Below, piece by piece: positions 1 to 7,557 of a stretch of 25,716 nt of DNA (the stretch's first letter is position 1; each line of letters starts with the position of its first letter). The DNA is from Mageeibacillus sp. UBA5770 (GTDB lineage Bacteria > Bacillota_A > Clostridia > Saccharofermentanales > Saccharofermentanaceae): positions 13,553 through 39,268 of the forward strand of contig DIEQ01000009.1 in NCBI GenBank assembly GCA_002418705.1, in the 5' to 3' direction. The notes under the pieces were generated by a model that made no database searches, had not been told where the DNA came from, and saw only the letters and a list, made by a program, of their open reading frames with translations. Made by a program: the position numbers and the translations under genes.

Positions 1-120
1 TCACTGGTAACGGAACCGAGCCCGATAGATGCGCTGCACCTTGATTTGGAAGGTCATAAGAAACTTGGACTGGCGATTGCCGGTATGGCAGCATCAATTT
101 TTGAAAAAGACAATTTATAG
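1..120 (+). CDS. SGNH/GDSL-type hydrolase, C-terminal fragment
   Basis: Frame 1 is open from the window edge to a TAG at 118-120, giving 39 residues of the end of a protein that starts upstream. The piece contains DALHLDLEGHKKLG, which matches the last catalytic block (D-x-x-H followed by G-H) of SGNH/GDSL-family esterases and lipases; the Asp and His complete the Ser-Asp-His triad in that family. The nucleophile Ser block and the rest of the fold lie outside the window, so substrate and cell location cannot be judged. No terminator is visible right after the stop. Confidence 0.6.
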   Translation, partial: SLVTEPSPIDALHLDLEGHKKLGLAIAGMAASIFEKDNL

Positions 121-196
121 TAATCGACCGTATTAGCTTTGATTATATGCCTCGCAGTGTCGGATTTTGAAAACAGATTCTGAATACTTGCACCCC

Positions 197-210
197 TATG
201 GTACACTATA
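197..210 (+). promoter_or_regulatory. Possible extended -10 promoter of the DEAD-box helicase gene
   Basis: The sequence TATGGTACACT puts a TG one base before a TACACT hexamer (202-207), an extended -10 arrangement, about 73 bp upstream of the helicase start. No good -35 hexamer sits 16-18 bp further upstream. The 160-bp gap 121-279 otherwise shows nothing beyond AT-rich sequence. Assigned by eye only. Confidence 0.3.
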
Positions 211-279
211 TAGGCAATTCATGATCGAACCCCAAAACATGCAGTGATATGATTTATATTACGCCCAAAGGAGAAAATA

Positions 280-1740
280 TTGTTATTTGAAGATCTAAAT
301 ATCTCAAAACCCATTCAGAAAGCATTAATTGAAGCGGGGTATACAGAAGCAACCCCTATACAGGCAGAAGCGATTATTCCGCTTCTTGAAGGTAAAGACC
401 TTCTCGGATGTGCACAGACAGGAACCGGAAAGACGGCAGCTTTTGCCATTCCTATTCTGCAGGGGCTGTCCTTTGAACAAAGAAGCACAACAGAACGCAG
501 ACAGATCAAGGCTCTTATTCTGGCTCCCACCAGAGAACTTGCCATCCAGATTAATGAAAGTTTTGAAGCATACGGCAAGCATTTAGGTCTCAGGACCATG
601 GTTATTTTCGGGGGTGTCTCCCAGAATCCACAGACGAGGGAACTCGCAGCCGGGGTCGATATTCTAGTGGCAACACCGGGCCGTCTTCTTGACCTAATCA
701 ATCAGAAATTCATCCGGCTGAACAGTGTAAAATACTTCGTACTTGATGAAGCTGACAGAATGCTTGATATGGGTATGATTCACGATGTCAGAAGAATTAT
801 TGCCTATCTTCCCAGGGAACGTCAGACAATGTTCTTCTCTGCAACCATGCCTGTCGAGATTGCCAAGCTTTCAAGTTCAATACTAAAGGATCCTGTCAAG
901 GTTGAGATCACTCCTGTTTCATCAACTGTCGACATTATAAATCAGGAAGTCTACTTCGTTGATAAGGCTAACAAAACCAACTTGCTGATACATATTTTAA
1001 AGTCTTCTGTCATCGATTCAGCCCTTGTATTTTCAAGGACCAAGCATGGCGCCGATAAAATCGTAAAAATGCTTGAAAAGGCAGGTTTGCCGGCACAGGC
1101 TATCCATGGCAACAAGTCCCAGAATGCAAGACAGGCAGCACTGAGCAACTTCAAGGAAAGAAGAACAAGGATACTTGTTGCAACAGATATCGCCGCAAGA
1201 GGCATTGATGTAGAAGAATTATCCCATGTAATTATATTTGATTTGCCTGAAGTTCCGGAAACGTATGTCCATCGAATCGGAAGAACAGGACGTGCGGGAC
1301 TTGGCGGTATGGCCATTTCCTTCTGTGACCAGGAAGAGAAGGGTCTCCTTCGTGATATTCAGAAACTGATTAAGAAAACCATCCCGGTTGTTGAAGAACA
1401 CCCGTATCCGTCTACCGAAACGTATTCCGAGCCGGAAAAACTTCCTGCAGTTAAGTCCTCTGCCAAATCTTCCGCCAGGCCTAAGACGAAAGCGGCTTCC
1501 AGACCCAGAGGAGAGCCAAGAAATCCTGTAAACCAGTCTGACCGAAAAGCGTCCGTCAAGCCGGCCGTCCGTTCTGACAGCCGCTCCGCAAGCAGACCTT
1601 CCGGTCGTACTGACAGCCGTCCTGACAACAGAACAGAAAGAAGACCTGCCTCAAAGTCCTTTGCTAAGCCTGAAAACAGAACTTACGGGCGCCCCCAAAG
1701 CGAGCCGCTGAACGGCTCAAGAAACGAGAGATTTTTTTAA
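280..1740 (+). CDS. DEAD-box ATP-dependent RNA helicase with basic C-terminal tail
   Basis: A cytoplasmic RNA helicase of the DEAD-box family (RhlE/CshA type), which unwinds short RNA duplexes in ribosome assembly, mRNA decay or cold adaptation. The motifs are in order: Q motif (PIQ near residue 26), motif I AQTGTGKT (45-52), PTRELA, DEAD (about 155-158), SAT (about 187), and HRIGRTGR (about 331-338). The last 100 or so residues form a low-complexity tail rich in Arg, Ser and Pro with loose SRP/SDSR/DNR repeats, a typical RNA-binding extension. The start is a TTG at 280, chosen because AAAGGAG (267-273) lies 6 nt before it and the Q motif follows directly. The length of 486 residues is normal for the family. 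The exact paralogue (cshA, rhlE, dbpA) cannot be named from sequence alone. Confidence 0.95.
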   Translation: MLFEDLNISKPIQKALIEAGYTEATPIQAEAIIPLLEGKDLLGCAQTGTGKTAAFAIPILQGLSFEQRSTTERRQIKALILAPTRELAIQINESFEAYGKHLGLRTMVIFGGVSQNPQTRELAAGVDILVATPGRLLDLINQKFIRLNSVKYFVLDEADRMLDMGMIHDVRRIIAYLPRERQTMFFSATMPVEIAKLSSSILKDPVKVEITPVSSTVDIINQEVYFVDKANKTNLLIHILKSSVIDSALVFSRTKHGADKIVKMLEKAGLPAQAIHGNKSQNARQAALSNFKERRTRILVATDIAARGIDVEELSHVIIFDLPEVPETYVHRIGRTGRAGLGGMAISFCDQEEKGLLRDIQKLIKKTIPVVEEHPYPSTETYSEPEKLPAVKSSAKSSARPKTKAASRPRGEPRNPVNQSDRKASVKPAVRSDSRSASRPSGRTDSRPDNRTERRPASKSFAKPENRTYGRPQSEPLNGSRNERFF

Positions 1741-1797
1741 TATCATTTTATTAAAGTATGCTGTCCGAATATTATCTCGAGTATAAAATTCCACAAT

Positions 1798-1822
1798 AAA
1801 AGACCCCGTCGCGGGGTCTTTT
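1798..1822. terminator. Bidirectional intrinsic terminator
   Basis: A perfect 11-bp stem, AAAAGACCCCG (1798-1808) with CGGGGTCTTTT (1812-1822), has a 3-nt loop TCG. Because it begins with A and ends with T on both strands, it can end transcription of the helicase gene from the left and of the DUF3006 gene arriving from the right. Confidence 0.9.
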
Positions 1823-1937
1823 ATATGGGCTGTCAGTATTGAAATCAATTCATATCAAAGGTATCATTATACTTTGAATGGTCACCCGGTGCAGCTTCCC
1901 CCCATTATGAACATCTGACATTAGGGGAACAAGCTCA

Positions 1938-2159
1938 TCATTCAAATAGCATATCAGCCATGAGGAGGATCTCTCTGTGCCGTTTCTCTGTGATTGCAAA
2001 ATCAACGTGGAATCTCCTGGAATCAGATTCTTCAACAATGTAATCACCTATTTTTGAAAAAGCAGGGATGCTGCTGCGGCTGACTTTCGCACTGGTTCGA
2101 TCACACTGCTCGATAATTGCCACTGAGTCTTCAAAGCGGGTAATAAATCCACTAATCAT
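1938..2159 (-). CDS. DUF3006 family small protein
   Basis: A 73-residue protein beginning MISGFITRFEDSVAIIEQ and ending KRHREILLMADMLFE. This matches the general pattern of DUF3006: an I-x-R-F-E-x-x-A-V-I/L-E strand pair, a central G-D-x-I/V turn (here KIGDYIVEES), and a C-terminal helix of the type T-E-K-R-x-x-x-I-x-x-L-x-x-x-L-F. Such proteins are small, beta-rich and of unknown function. The start ATG at 2159 is chosen over the in-frame codon further upstream because AGGAGGTG (2165-2172) is perfectly placed for it. The gene faces the helicase gene and shares its terminator. A TATAAT hexamer on this strand at 2208-2213 could be its -10, though no convincing -35 is seen. Confidence 0.75.
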   Translation of the reverse strand: MISGFITRFEDSVAIIEQCDRTSAKVSRSSIPAFSKIGDYIVEESDSRRFHVDFAITEKRHREILLMADMLFE

Positions 2160-2207
2160 AAGAACACCTCCTACCAATAGAACGACTTATTTTATTTGTT
2201 AATTATG

Positions 2208-2213
2208 ATTATA
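2208..2213 (-). promoter_or_regulatory. Possible -10 hexamer for the DUF3006 gene
   Basis: A perfect TATAAT on the minus strand lies about 50 bp upstream of the DUF3006 start. The region 16-18 bp further upstream has no good -35, so the call is tentative. Confidence 0.35.
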
Positions 2214-2316
2214 CAATGCAAATGACCCTAAAATGTGATGAAAATGTAAATAAAACGCAAGAAATCCTGACATATATTTTTTATGAAAATTTTGACTTTC
2301 CCGATCTCAAATGAAC

Positions 2317-2332
2317 GTACTGAGAATAGTAC
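2317..2332. promoter_or_regulatory. Short dyad upstream of the rRNA methyltransferase gene
   Basis: GTACT (2317-2321) and AGTAC (2328-2332) are perfect inverted half-sites separated by GAGAAT. They sit 27 bp upstream of the methyltransferase start, and a TTGACT (2292-2297) lies just before. It could be an operator or a chance palindrome; no clear -10 fits. Confidence 0.25.
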
Positions 2333-2359
2333 AGCAACATAGAAATACAGGAGAAAACT

Positions 2360-3568
2360 ATGAAAATTATCATCACAGCACTCTTTGGGCTTGAATCACT
2401 TGTAAGCGAAGATCTTATGTCAATCGGATATCAAAAAGAGAATATCACTGTGTCAGACGGTCTGATCTCACTGGAAGTTAATGATTCGCAGCTCGCAGAT
2501 ACTGTTGCAAGAGTGAATTTATGGGTTAGGACCGGCGAGCGTGTTTTTGTTGAACTGGCAAATTTTCCTGCCCGGTCTTTTGACGAACTCTTTGAAGGCA
2601 TTTCACGAATCTGCTGGGAGGAGTTCATCCCGGTTGACTTCGCTTTTCATATCAATGGCTATTCAAGAAAATCCGAACTATTCGGAATATCTGCCTGCCA
2701 GTCAATCTGCAAAAAGGCAATTGTAAAGAGACTACTTTCCGCGCGCAACTTGTTTGCATCGGATGTGCTGATCGAAGACGAAAGAAAAGGGCTGCTCAAG
2801 GTACAATTCGGAATTGTTGCTGATCAGGTGAGCGTTATGATTGACACGTCAGGAGAAGGACTGCATAAACGCGGGTACCGTCCGCTTGCGCATCAGGCAC
2901 CCATAAAGGAGACCCTGGCGGCCGGACTGGTGAGGCTCTCGCGATATAAGCCGTTCGGTGAAGAGGCTCTTGTAGACCCATTCTGCGGGTCGGGCACCAT
3001 TGTCATAGAAGCTGCACTTTCTGCATTTTCTATCGCACCCGGTCTCAATCGGCCATTTGCAGCCGAATACTGGCCGATAATAGGCAAAGCTGCATTTACA
3101 AAAGCTCGTCAGGAAGCCCTGCAGATGCAGGATCAGGATATTCCGGATGACATTTATTTCTTTGGATCAGACCTTGATAAGACAGCGGTTGAGACATCGG
3201 AGCGCAACGCACGAGCTGCAGGCATAGATAAAGTGGTACGGTTCAGGCAGGCGGATGCCTTTAAGCAGACTCCGGAGGAACTTCGAAATTGGACGGGCCT
3301 TCCGCGCCAGCTGATTCTCTGCAATCCACCCTATGGTGAAAGACTTCTGAGTCAGGAAGAAGCGCAGGAAATATATAAGGGAATTGCAAAAACATATCTT
3401 GATGCAGAAGGCAACTGCCGAAAAGGAGTTCGCCTTTCCGTTATCTCGCCTGATGACACTTTTGAACGTGCTGTCGGGAGGCCTGCCGATAAGCGACGTA
3501 AGTTATACAACGGTAACATTCGCTGCCAGATGTACCACTACTATAAACTCGGAAGAAACGAGAAGTAA
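2360..3568 (+). CDS. THUMP-domain class I SAM-dependent RNA methyltransferase (RlmL/YpsC type)
   Basis: A 402-residue cytoplasmic protein related to the N-terminal half of RlmL and to Bacillus YpsC, which methylate guanine N2 in 23S rRNA. Residues 1 to about 155 form the THUMP-containing RNA-binding part. The Rossmann-fold catalytic part follows, with SAM-binding DPFCGSGT at about 205-212, an acidic FFGSDLD block, and the N6/N2-methylase motif NPPYGER at about 322. The length fits the single-domain Gram-positive form, without the RlmK half of the proteobacterial fusion. The start ATG at 2360 has CAGGAGA (about 2348-2354) as ribosome binding site. The target base is inferred from family, not shown here. 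Confidence 0.88.
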   Translation: MKIIITALFGLESLVSEDLMSIGYQKENITVSDGLISLEVNDSQLADTVARVNLWVRTGERVFVELANFPARSFDELFEGISRICWEEFIPVDFAFHINGYSRKSELFGISACQSICKKAIVKRLLSARNLFASDVLIEDERKGLLKVQFGIVADQVSVMIDTSGEGLHKRGYRPLAHQAPIKETLAAGLVRLSRYKPFGEEALVDPFCGSGTIVIEAALSAFSIAPGLNRPFAAEYWPIIGKAAFTKARQEALQMQDQDIPDDIYFFGSDLDKTAVETSERNARAAGIDKVVRFRQADAFKQTPEELRNWTGLPRQLILCNPPYGERLLSQEEAQEIYKGIAKTYLDAEGNCRKGVRLSVISPDDTFERAVGRPADKRRKLYNGNIRCQMYHYYKLGRNEK

Positions 3569-3680
3569 AACCGTTTCACAATTGTAATTTTCGAAAAACA
3601 TTGTCCGCCCACGGTGAACACACGACAGAACATTTATTCCCCTGAAGCCCCGTAATCCAGTGTTTTCAAGGGCGTCAGAG

Positions 3681-3705
3681 TTTACTTGAAAAGTAAAGCG
3701 TTTTT
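3681..3705 (+). terminator. Weak A/T-rich hairpin, possible terminator of the methyltransferase gene
   Basis: TTTACTT (3681-3687) pairs perfectly with AAGTAAA (3691-3697) around a GAA loop, followed by GCG and five T. The A/T-dominated stem and the three bases before the T run make it a poor intrinsic terminator, but it is the only candidate after the methyltransferase stop. Confidence 0.3.
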
Positions 3706-3786
3706 AACAAAACTGTTACAAGAATTTTACATTGCGTGATTGCAAGCCTTTCAAGAGACGAAGGCCCGAAAAGCGTTGTCCTGTAG

Positions 3787-3834
3787 TTATGCACAGACTT
3801 ATCCACACTATCCACAGGGTAAACAGGTGGAAAA
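3787..3834 (+). promoter_or_regulatory. Cluster of DnaA-box-like 9-mers
   Basis: Three 9-mers run in the same direction: TTATGCACA (3787-3795, one mismatch), TTATCCACA (3799-3807, perfect match to the classical DnaA box) and CTATCCACA (3808-3816, one mismatch). They are spaced 12 and then 9 bp start to start. An inverted weak copy, GGTGGAAAA (3826-3834, two mismatches to TGTGGATAA), follows. The cluster lies in the 398-bp gap 3569-3966, about 70-100 bp upstream of the proA -10. Neither dnaA nor rpmH nor dnaN is in the window, so this resembles a satellite DnaA-binding cluster rather than oriC. Binding is not demonstrated. Confidence 0.6.
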
Positions 3835-3880
3835 CTCGTTTTAGATTCAAGCGAATACTACTGCAGGACAGGATAGCGTC

Positions 3881-3889
3881 TGCTATAAT
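3881..3889 (+). promoter_or_regulatory. Extended -10 promoter of proA
   Basis: TGCTATAAT at 3881-3889 is a consensus TATAAT (3884-3889) preceded by the TG of an extended -10. It would start transcription near 3896, giving a leader of about 70 nt before proA. There is no strong -35, which is usual for extended -10 promoters. Confidence 0.6.
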
Positions 3890-3908
3890 GAGAAAAAAGA
3901 TATATCAA

Positions 3909-3933
3909 TTGTATACGAAACAACGTTCGTACA
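3909..3933 (+). repeat. Inverted repeat in the proA leader
   Basis: TTGTATACGAA (3909-3919, with an extra TA) is complementary to TTCGTACAA (3925-3933) around a loop ACAACG. It lies between the predicted transcription start and the proA ribosome binding site, so it could be an operator or an RNA hairpin. No known regulator can be named. Confidence 0.4.
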
Positions 3934-3966
3934 ATATATGAACAGACCACGAAAAGAGGTTTTTAA

Positions 3967-5259
3967 ATGTCAGGTGTATATGCAAGTGCCCAGCATGCCA
4001 GAAATGCATCTTTAGTCCTCGCGGGGCTGACTTCCGAAAAAAAGAATGCTGCCCTCCTGCAAATTGCAAAGGCTCTTACGGCAAACCAGAACAAGATTGT
4101 TGAAGCAAACAACAGGGATCTTGCCGAAGCTGACCGCAACGGCCTTGCCATGCCGCTGCGTAAACGACTATTGTTTGACGAAGGCAAAATCAATTCTGTC
4201 GTAGAGGGAATAAACAGCCTTGTTGCTTTGCCGGATCCGGTGGGCAGACAGCTTCTTGCAACCGAGATGGATGACGGGCTTCGCCTCTATCGTGTCACCT
4301 GTCCGATCGGCGTTATAGGCATTATCTTTGAGTCGCGTCCGGATGCACTTGTGCAAATCGCAACGCTTTGCCTGAAAGCCGGAAATGCGGTCCTTTTGAA
4401 GGGCGGCTCTGAAGCTGCTCATACAAACCGTATTCTTTCAGATATAATCAATCATGCTTCCATCGAAGCCGGTATGCCGCACGGCTGGATCAGCCTTCTT
4501 GAGAAAAGAAGTGATGTCGATGAAATGCTCAAATTTGATGAATATATTGATCTGATCATTCCACGCGGTTCGAATGAATTTGTCCAGTACATTATGCGGA
4601 ATTCCAGTATCCCGGTCCTCGGTCATGCAGACGGCGTCTGTCATGTATATGTCAATGAAAAAGCTGATCCTGAAATGGCTGTCCGTCTTGTTGTCGACAG
4701 CAAAACACAGTATGTAGCCGTCTGTAATGCAGCGGAAACGCTGCTGATCGATGAATCGATTGCGCCGACGCTGCTGCCGGTCATTGCGGCCGCACTTGAA
4801 GCAAAGCATGTAATTTTACACGGCAGTGAAGAAGCCGCGGCTATCTGGCCAATGGAAAAAGTCGAAGAATGGCACCATGAGTATTTGGATTATGAGATGT
4901 CCGTTCGGGTTGTAGCTGACATGAGCGATGCTGTTGAACACATAAACCAATTCGGATCAGGCCATACGGACGCCATCATAACCGAAGATGAAGATGCGGC
5001 ACTAGCCTTTATGCAGGCTGTTGACTCCGGAAGCGTGATGTGGAACTGCTCCACCCGGTTTTCGGATGGTTTCAAGTACGGCTTCGGTGCGGAAGTCGGT
5101 ATCAGCACCTCAAAAATACATGCACGCGGTCCGGTAGGTCTGGAAGGGCTCGTAACATATAAGTATAAAGTTTTCGGGAAAGGCCAGATTGTTGATGATT
5201 ATGCCTCGGGAAAAAGTCATTTTACGCACAAACCTATTCCACTCGAAGAGAAGAAATGA
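3967..5259 (+). CDS. proA: Glutamate-5-semialdehyde dehydrogenase (gamma-glutamyl phosphate reductase)
   Basis: ProA reduces gamma-glutamyl phosphate to glutamate-5-semialdehyde with NADPH, the second step of proline synthesis from glutamate, in the cytoplasm. The 430-residue product is the family's full length. Recognisable blocks are FESRPDALVQIA (substrate/cofactor region), LKGGSEAAHTN, IPRGSNEFVQYI, and VAVCNAAETLL, which carries the catalytic Cys of the aldehyde-dehydrogenase superfamily. The ATG at 3967 follows an AAAGAGG site. The proB partner (glutamate 5-kinase) is not in the window, so proline synthesis genes are split or proB lies elsewhere. The stop overlaps an ATG in the next reading frame (ATGA at 5256-5259), indicating coupling to rpiB. 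Confidence 0.95.
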   Translation: MSGVYASAQHARNASLVLAGLTSEKKNAALLQIAKALTANQNKIVEANNRDLAEADRNGLAMPLRKRLLFDEGKINSVVEGINSLVALPDPVGRQLLATEMDDGLRLYRVTCPIGVIGIIFESRPDALVQIATLCLKAGNAVLLKGGSEAAHTNRILSDIINHASIEAGMPHGWISLLEKRSDVDEMLKFDEYIDLIIPRGSNEFVQYIMRNSSIPVLGHADGVCHVYVNEKADPEMAVRLVVDSKTQYVAVCNAAETLLIDESIAPTLLPVIAAALEAKHVILHGSEEAAAIWPMEKVEEWHHEYLDYEMSVRVVADMSDAVEHINQFGSGHTDAIITEDEDAALAFMQAVDSGSVMWNCSTRFSDGFKYGFGAEVGISTSKIHARGPVGLEGLVTYKYKVFGKGQIVDDYASGKSHFTHKPIPLEEKK

Positions 5260-5297
5260 TATCATTACGCGAAGAAAACAGAGGGAGGCGACACGAT

Positions 5298-5759
5298 TTG
5301 GTTATTGCAATTTCATCTGATCACGCCGGTTTTGAGCTTCGCAAGAAGATTATGGCGCATTTATCCGCATCCGGATATACATTCCTTGAGTATGGTGCCA
5401 TGAGCAGCGACATCGCGGCAAGTTACGTATCTGCAGGACAGGGTGTTTCGCAGGATGTTGTTTCCGGCAAAGCCGAAAAAGGTATCGTTATCTGCGGTAC
5501 AGGTCTTGGTATCTCGATGGTATGCAACAAACATAAAGGTATTCGCTGCGCACTCTGCACGAATGAGTTTATGGCACGCATGGCCCGTCAGCATAATGAT
5601 GCCAATGTTCTGGCACTCGGCGCACGTGTCCTTGGAAGCGGACTTGCCCTGTCGATAGTTGACAACTTTTTAGCAGAGCCATTTGAAGCCGGCGGGCGTC
5701 ATCAGGTCCGTGTCAATGAGATCACAGCTCAGGAAGAACAGTATTTTAAGGCTCCGTAA
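5298..5759 (+). CDS. rpiB: Ribose-5-phosphate isomerase B
   Basis: RpiB interconverts ribose-5-phosphate and ribulose-5-phosphate in the non-oxidative pentose phosphate pathway. The sequence has the family's N-terminal IAISSDHAGFELR, the catalytic Cys in ICGTGLG (C66) and the His in ARQHNDANVL (H99), counted from the TTG at 5298. That TTG is preferred to the in-frame ATG at 5256: GGGAGG (5283-5288) sits 9 nt before it, the 153-residue length suits the family, and the extra residues from 5256 are charged and unlike RpiB. A sugar-phosphate isomerase of the related LacA/LacB type is the alternative, less likely in this context next to upp. It lies 38 nt after proA. Confidence 0.9.
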   Translation: MVIAISSDHAGFELRKKIMAHLSASGYTFLEYGAMSSDIAASYVSAGQGVSQDVVSGKAEKGIVICGTGLGISMVCNKHKGIRCALCTNEFMARMARQHNDANVLALGARVLGSGLALSIVDNFLAEPFEAGGRHQVRVNEITAQEEQYFKAP

Positions 5760-5773
5760 GTAAGGGGCTTTTT
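5748..5773 (+). terminator. Intrinsic terminator overlapping the rpiB stop codon
   Basis: AAGGCTCC (5748-5755) pairs with GGGGCTTT (5764-5771), 8 bp with two G-U pairs, around a loop GTAAGTAA that contains the rpiB stop, followed by a run of five T (5769-5773). Stem strength is moderate, so partial read-through into upp is possible. Confidence 0.55.
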
Positions 5774-5831
5774 AATAGTCTCTGGCTGAAAAGCAATAGT
5801 GAATAAATTTTAATTGCAGGAGGATTGCAAC

Positions 5832-6464
5832 ATGGAACCGAATGTTTTTATTTTTGACCATCCTTTGATTCAGCACAAAATTTCATTACTTCGTGATAAG
5901 CGTACTACAACAAAGGAATTTCGCGAACTTGTAGGAGAATTGGCCATGCTGATGGCTTATGAGGTTACAAGGGATCTGCCTTTGAAGGAAGTTGAAATTG
6001 AGACACCAATAGCGATAGCCAAGACTAAGGTCCTCGCCGGCAAAAAGCTTGCCATTGTCCCTATTCTTCGCGCAGGACTGGGCATGGTAGATGGTATGCT
6101 TAATCTTCTGCCGATGGCAAAAGTCGGACACATCGGACTTTACCGTGATCCGAAGACACTTGAGCCTGTTGAATATTACTGCAAGCTTCCCGATGATGCA
6201 ACAGAACGGGAAATCGTTATTCTTGACCCGATGCTTGCTACCGGCGGTTCAGCTTCAGCTGCTGTGACCTTCCTTAAGAACAGAGGAATAACACAGATTA
6301 AGTTCATGTGCCTGATTGCAGCACCGGAAGGTATTGCAAGACTGTCACACGATCATCCGGATGTACCGATTTTCTGTGCTGCGAAGGACCCCAAGCTTAA
6401 TGATCATGCTTACATCGTACCGGGCCTCGGCGATGCCGGAGACAGACTTTTCGGAACCAAGTAA
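5832..6464 (+). CDS. upp: Uracil phosphoribosyltransferase
   Basis: Upp makes UMP from uracil and PRPP, the pyrimidine salvage step, in the cytoplasm. The 210-residue product has the expected start [20 protein letters not shown], the block [14 protein letters not shown], the PRPP-binding loop [11 protein letters not shown], and the C-terminal uracil-binding region [16 protein letters not shown]. The ATG at 5832 is preferred to the in-frame TTG at 5814 because AGGAGG (5818-5823) lies 8 nt before it and would lie inside the longer reading. An upp gene just ahead of the atp operon, with rpiB upstream, is a familiar Firmicutes arrangement, usually with glyA between rpiB and upp; here glyA is absent. 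Confidence 0.96.
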   Translation: MEPNVFIFDHPLIQHKISLLRDKRTTTKEFRELVGELAMLMAYEVTRDLPLKEVEIETPIAIAKTKVLAGKKLAIVPILRAGLGMVDGMLNLLPMAKVGHIGLYRDPKTLEPVEYYCKLPDDATEREIVILDPMLATGGSASAAVTFLKNRGITQIKFMCLIAAPEGIARLSHDHPDVPIFCAAKDPKLNDHAYIVPGLGDAGDRLFGTK

Positions 6465-6529
6465 GCAATAAGATCATATAAACGAAGACTGATAAAAGTA
6501 TTTTTGTGCATCCAGTCAATCCATGCCTG

Positions 6530-6559
6530 TTTACAGACACTTGTATTTAGGCGTAAAAT
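6530..6559 (+). promoter_or_regulatory. Probable promoter of the atp operon
   Basis: TTTACA (6530-6535) and TAAAAT (6554-6559) are separated by 18 bp, a plausible housekeeping-sigma promoter. It lies in the 174-bp gap between upp and atpB and would start transcription near 6566. Confidence 0.5.
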
Positions 6560-6580
6560 GCCCATTATGATAACGTGACG

Positions 6581-6612
6581 ATGAGGTCCGGATTATTTTG
6601 TCCGGGCTTCAT
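6581..6612 (+). promoter_or_regulatory. Leader hairpin upstream of atpB
   Basis: ATGAGGTCCGGA (6581-6592) pairs over 12 bp, with two G-U pairs, to TCCGGGCTTCAT (6601-6612) around an 8-nt loop. No T run follows, so it is not a standard terminator. It lies inside the predicted atp leader and ends 26 nt before atpB, so it may stabilise or regulate the long message. Confidence 0.5.
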
Positions 6613-6638
6613 CTGTTTGACGACGAAAGTGAGACAGT

Positions 6639-7475
6639 ATGTGGCCAGCAGTATTTCTTGAAAGTTCAAATTGGTTTATGCAATTTTTGACTTCCTTCAA
6701 GGATCAATTTCTTGAGTCGCTAAAGGTCGGAAACATCGGTGATGACATTAGTGAGGCCATTCTCCAGCAGAAGCAATACTTCGATGTTGGATCGGTTCAT
6801 ATACTGCTGACAGATGCCGTTATAGTAACCTGGATTTCTGTTGCAGTATTCAGCATACTCTGGATATGGATCGCCGCCAAGAGGGAACGTATTCCTTCAG
6901 GCCGCCAGCTGGTTTCGGAATCCGTCGTTGACCTTTTTCTGACACTTTGCAAGAGCAATGGAATGAACCAGAAGCAAGCCGAACATGTTGCTCCATTTAT
7001 CGGATCCATCTGCTTTTTCCTGATAGCATGTAATCTTGCCTCTGCTTTCAAAATTGCGCCGCCTGCTAAGAATTTCGCATTTCCGGTCTCACTGGCAATT
7101 TTTACAATAGGATATGTCATTTTTACCGGAATACGATTTGTAGGGCTCAAAGGATTCTGGTCGTCACTCTTAGATCCTATGCCAGCCATGCTTCCGTTCA
7201 AGCTTCTTGATTACATCATTAAGCCAATGTCTCTTTCCCTGCGGTTATTCGGAAATGTCTTCGGTGCATTCATTCTTATGGAATTCATTTACATTATCAT
7301 TCCCGGTGTTGTCCCTGGCATTCTCGGCCTGTGGTTCGATATTTTAGACGGCATTCTTCAGGCTGTAATTTTCACATACCTGACAACAACGTATATAGGA
7401 GAAATTATCGAAGGTGCTGAACTCGCTGAAGAAACCAAACACCAGCGTGAAAAGAATAAATTAGCTGCTTCATAA
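6639..7475 (+). CDS. atpB: F0F1 ATP synthase subunit a
   Basis: The stator channel subunit of F0, which carries ions past the c ring in the cytoplasmic membrane. The 278-residue product has five to six hydrophobic segments, and near its end the hallmark SLSLRLFGNVFGAFI, containing the essential Arg, followed by a last helix QAVIFTYLTTTYIGEII. The N-terminus is somewhat longer than usual, with about 55 residues before the first strong membrane helix. ATG at 6639 follows GAAAGTGAG, a modest ribosome binding site. It heads the atp operon; no atpI (assembly subunit i) is found before it. Confidence 0.95.
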   Translation: MWPAVFLESSNWFMQFLTSFKDQFLESLKVGNIGDDISEAILQQKQYFDVGSVHILLTDAVIVTWISVAVFSILWIWIAAKRERIPSGRQLVSESVVDLFLTLCKSNGMNQKQAEHVAPFIGSICFFLIACNLASAFKIAPPAKNFAFPVSLAIFTIGYVIFTGIRFVGLKGFWSSLLDPMPAMLPFKLLDYIIKPMSLSLRLFGNVFGAFILMEFIYIIIPGVVPGILGLWFDILDGILQAVIFTYLTTTYIGEIIEGAELAEETKHQREKNKLAAS

Positions 7476-7557
7476 ATTGTTCAGTATCTCTGCCAATATA
7501 AATTAGCCCCGTTCATTAATCAATTACATTTATGTGATGTATCAGGAGGAAGAAAGT

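Noticed and set aside
3787..3834. Chromosomal origin oriC
   Set aside because: No dnaA, dnaN or rpmH is nearby, and only three or four boxes are present; a satellite DnaA cluster is the more careful reading.
3916..3929. LexA/DinR (Cheo) box CGAAACAACGTTCG
   Set aside because: It has three or more mismatches to CGAACRNRYGTTYC and stands before proA, not a repair gene.
5256..5297. ATG start of rpiB overlapping the proA stop
   Set aside because: The added 14 residues are charged and unlike RpiB; the TTG at 5298 has a good GGGAGG site and gives the family N-terminus.
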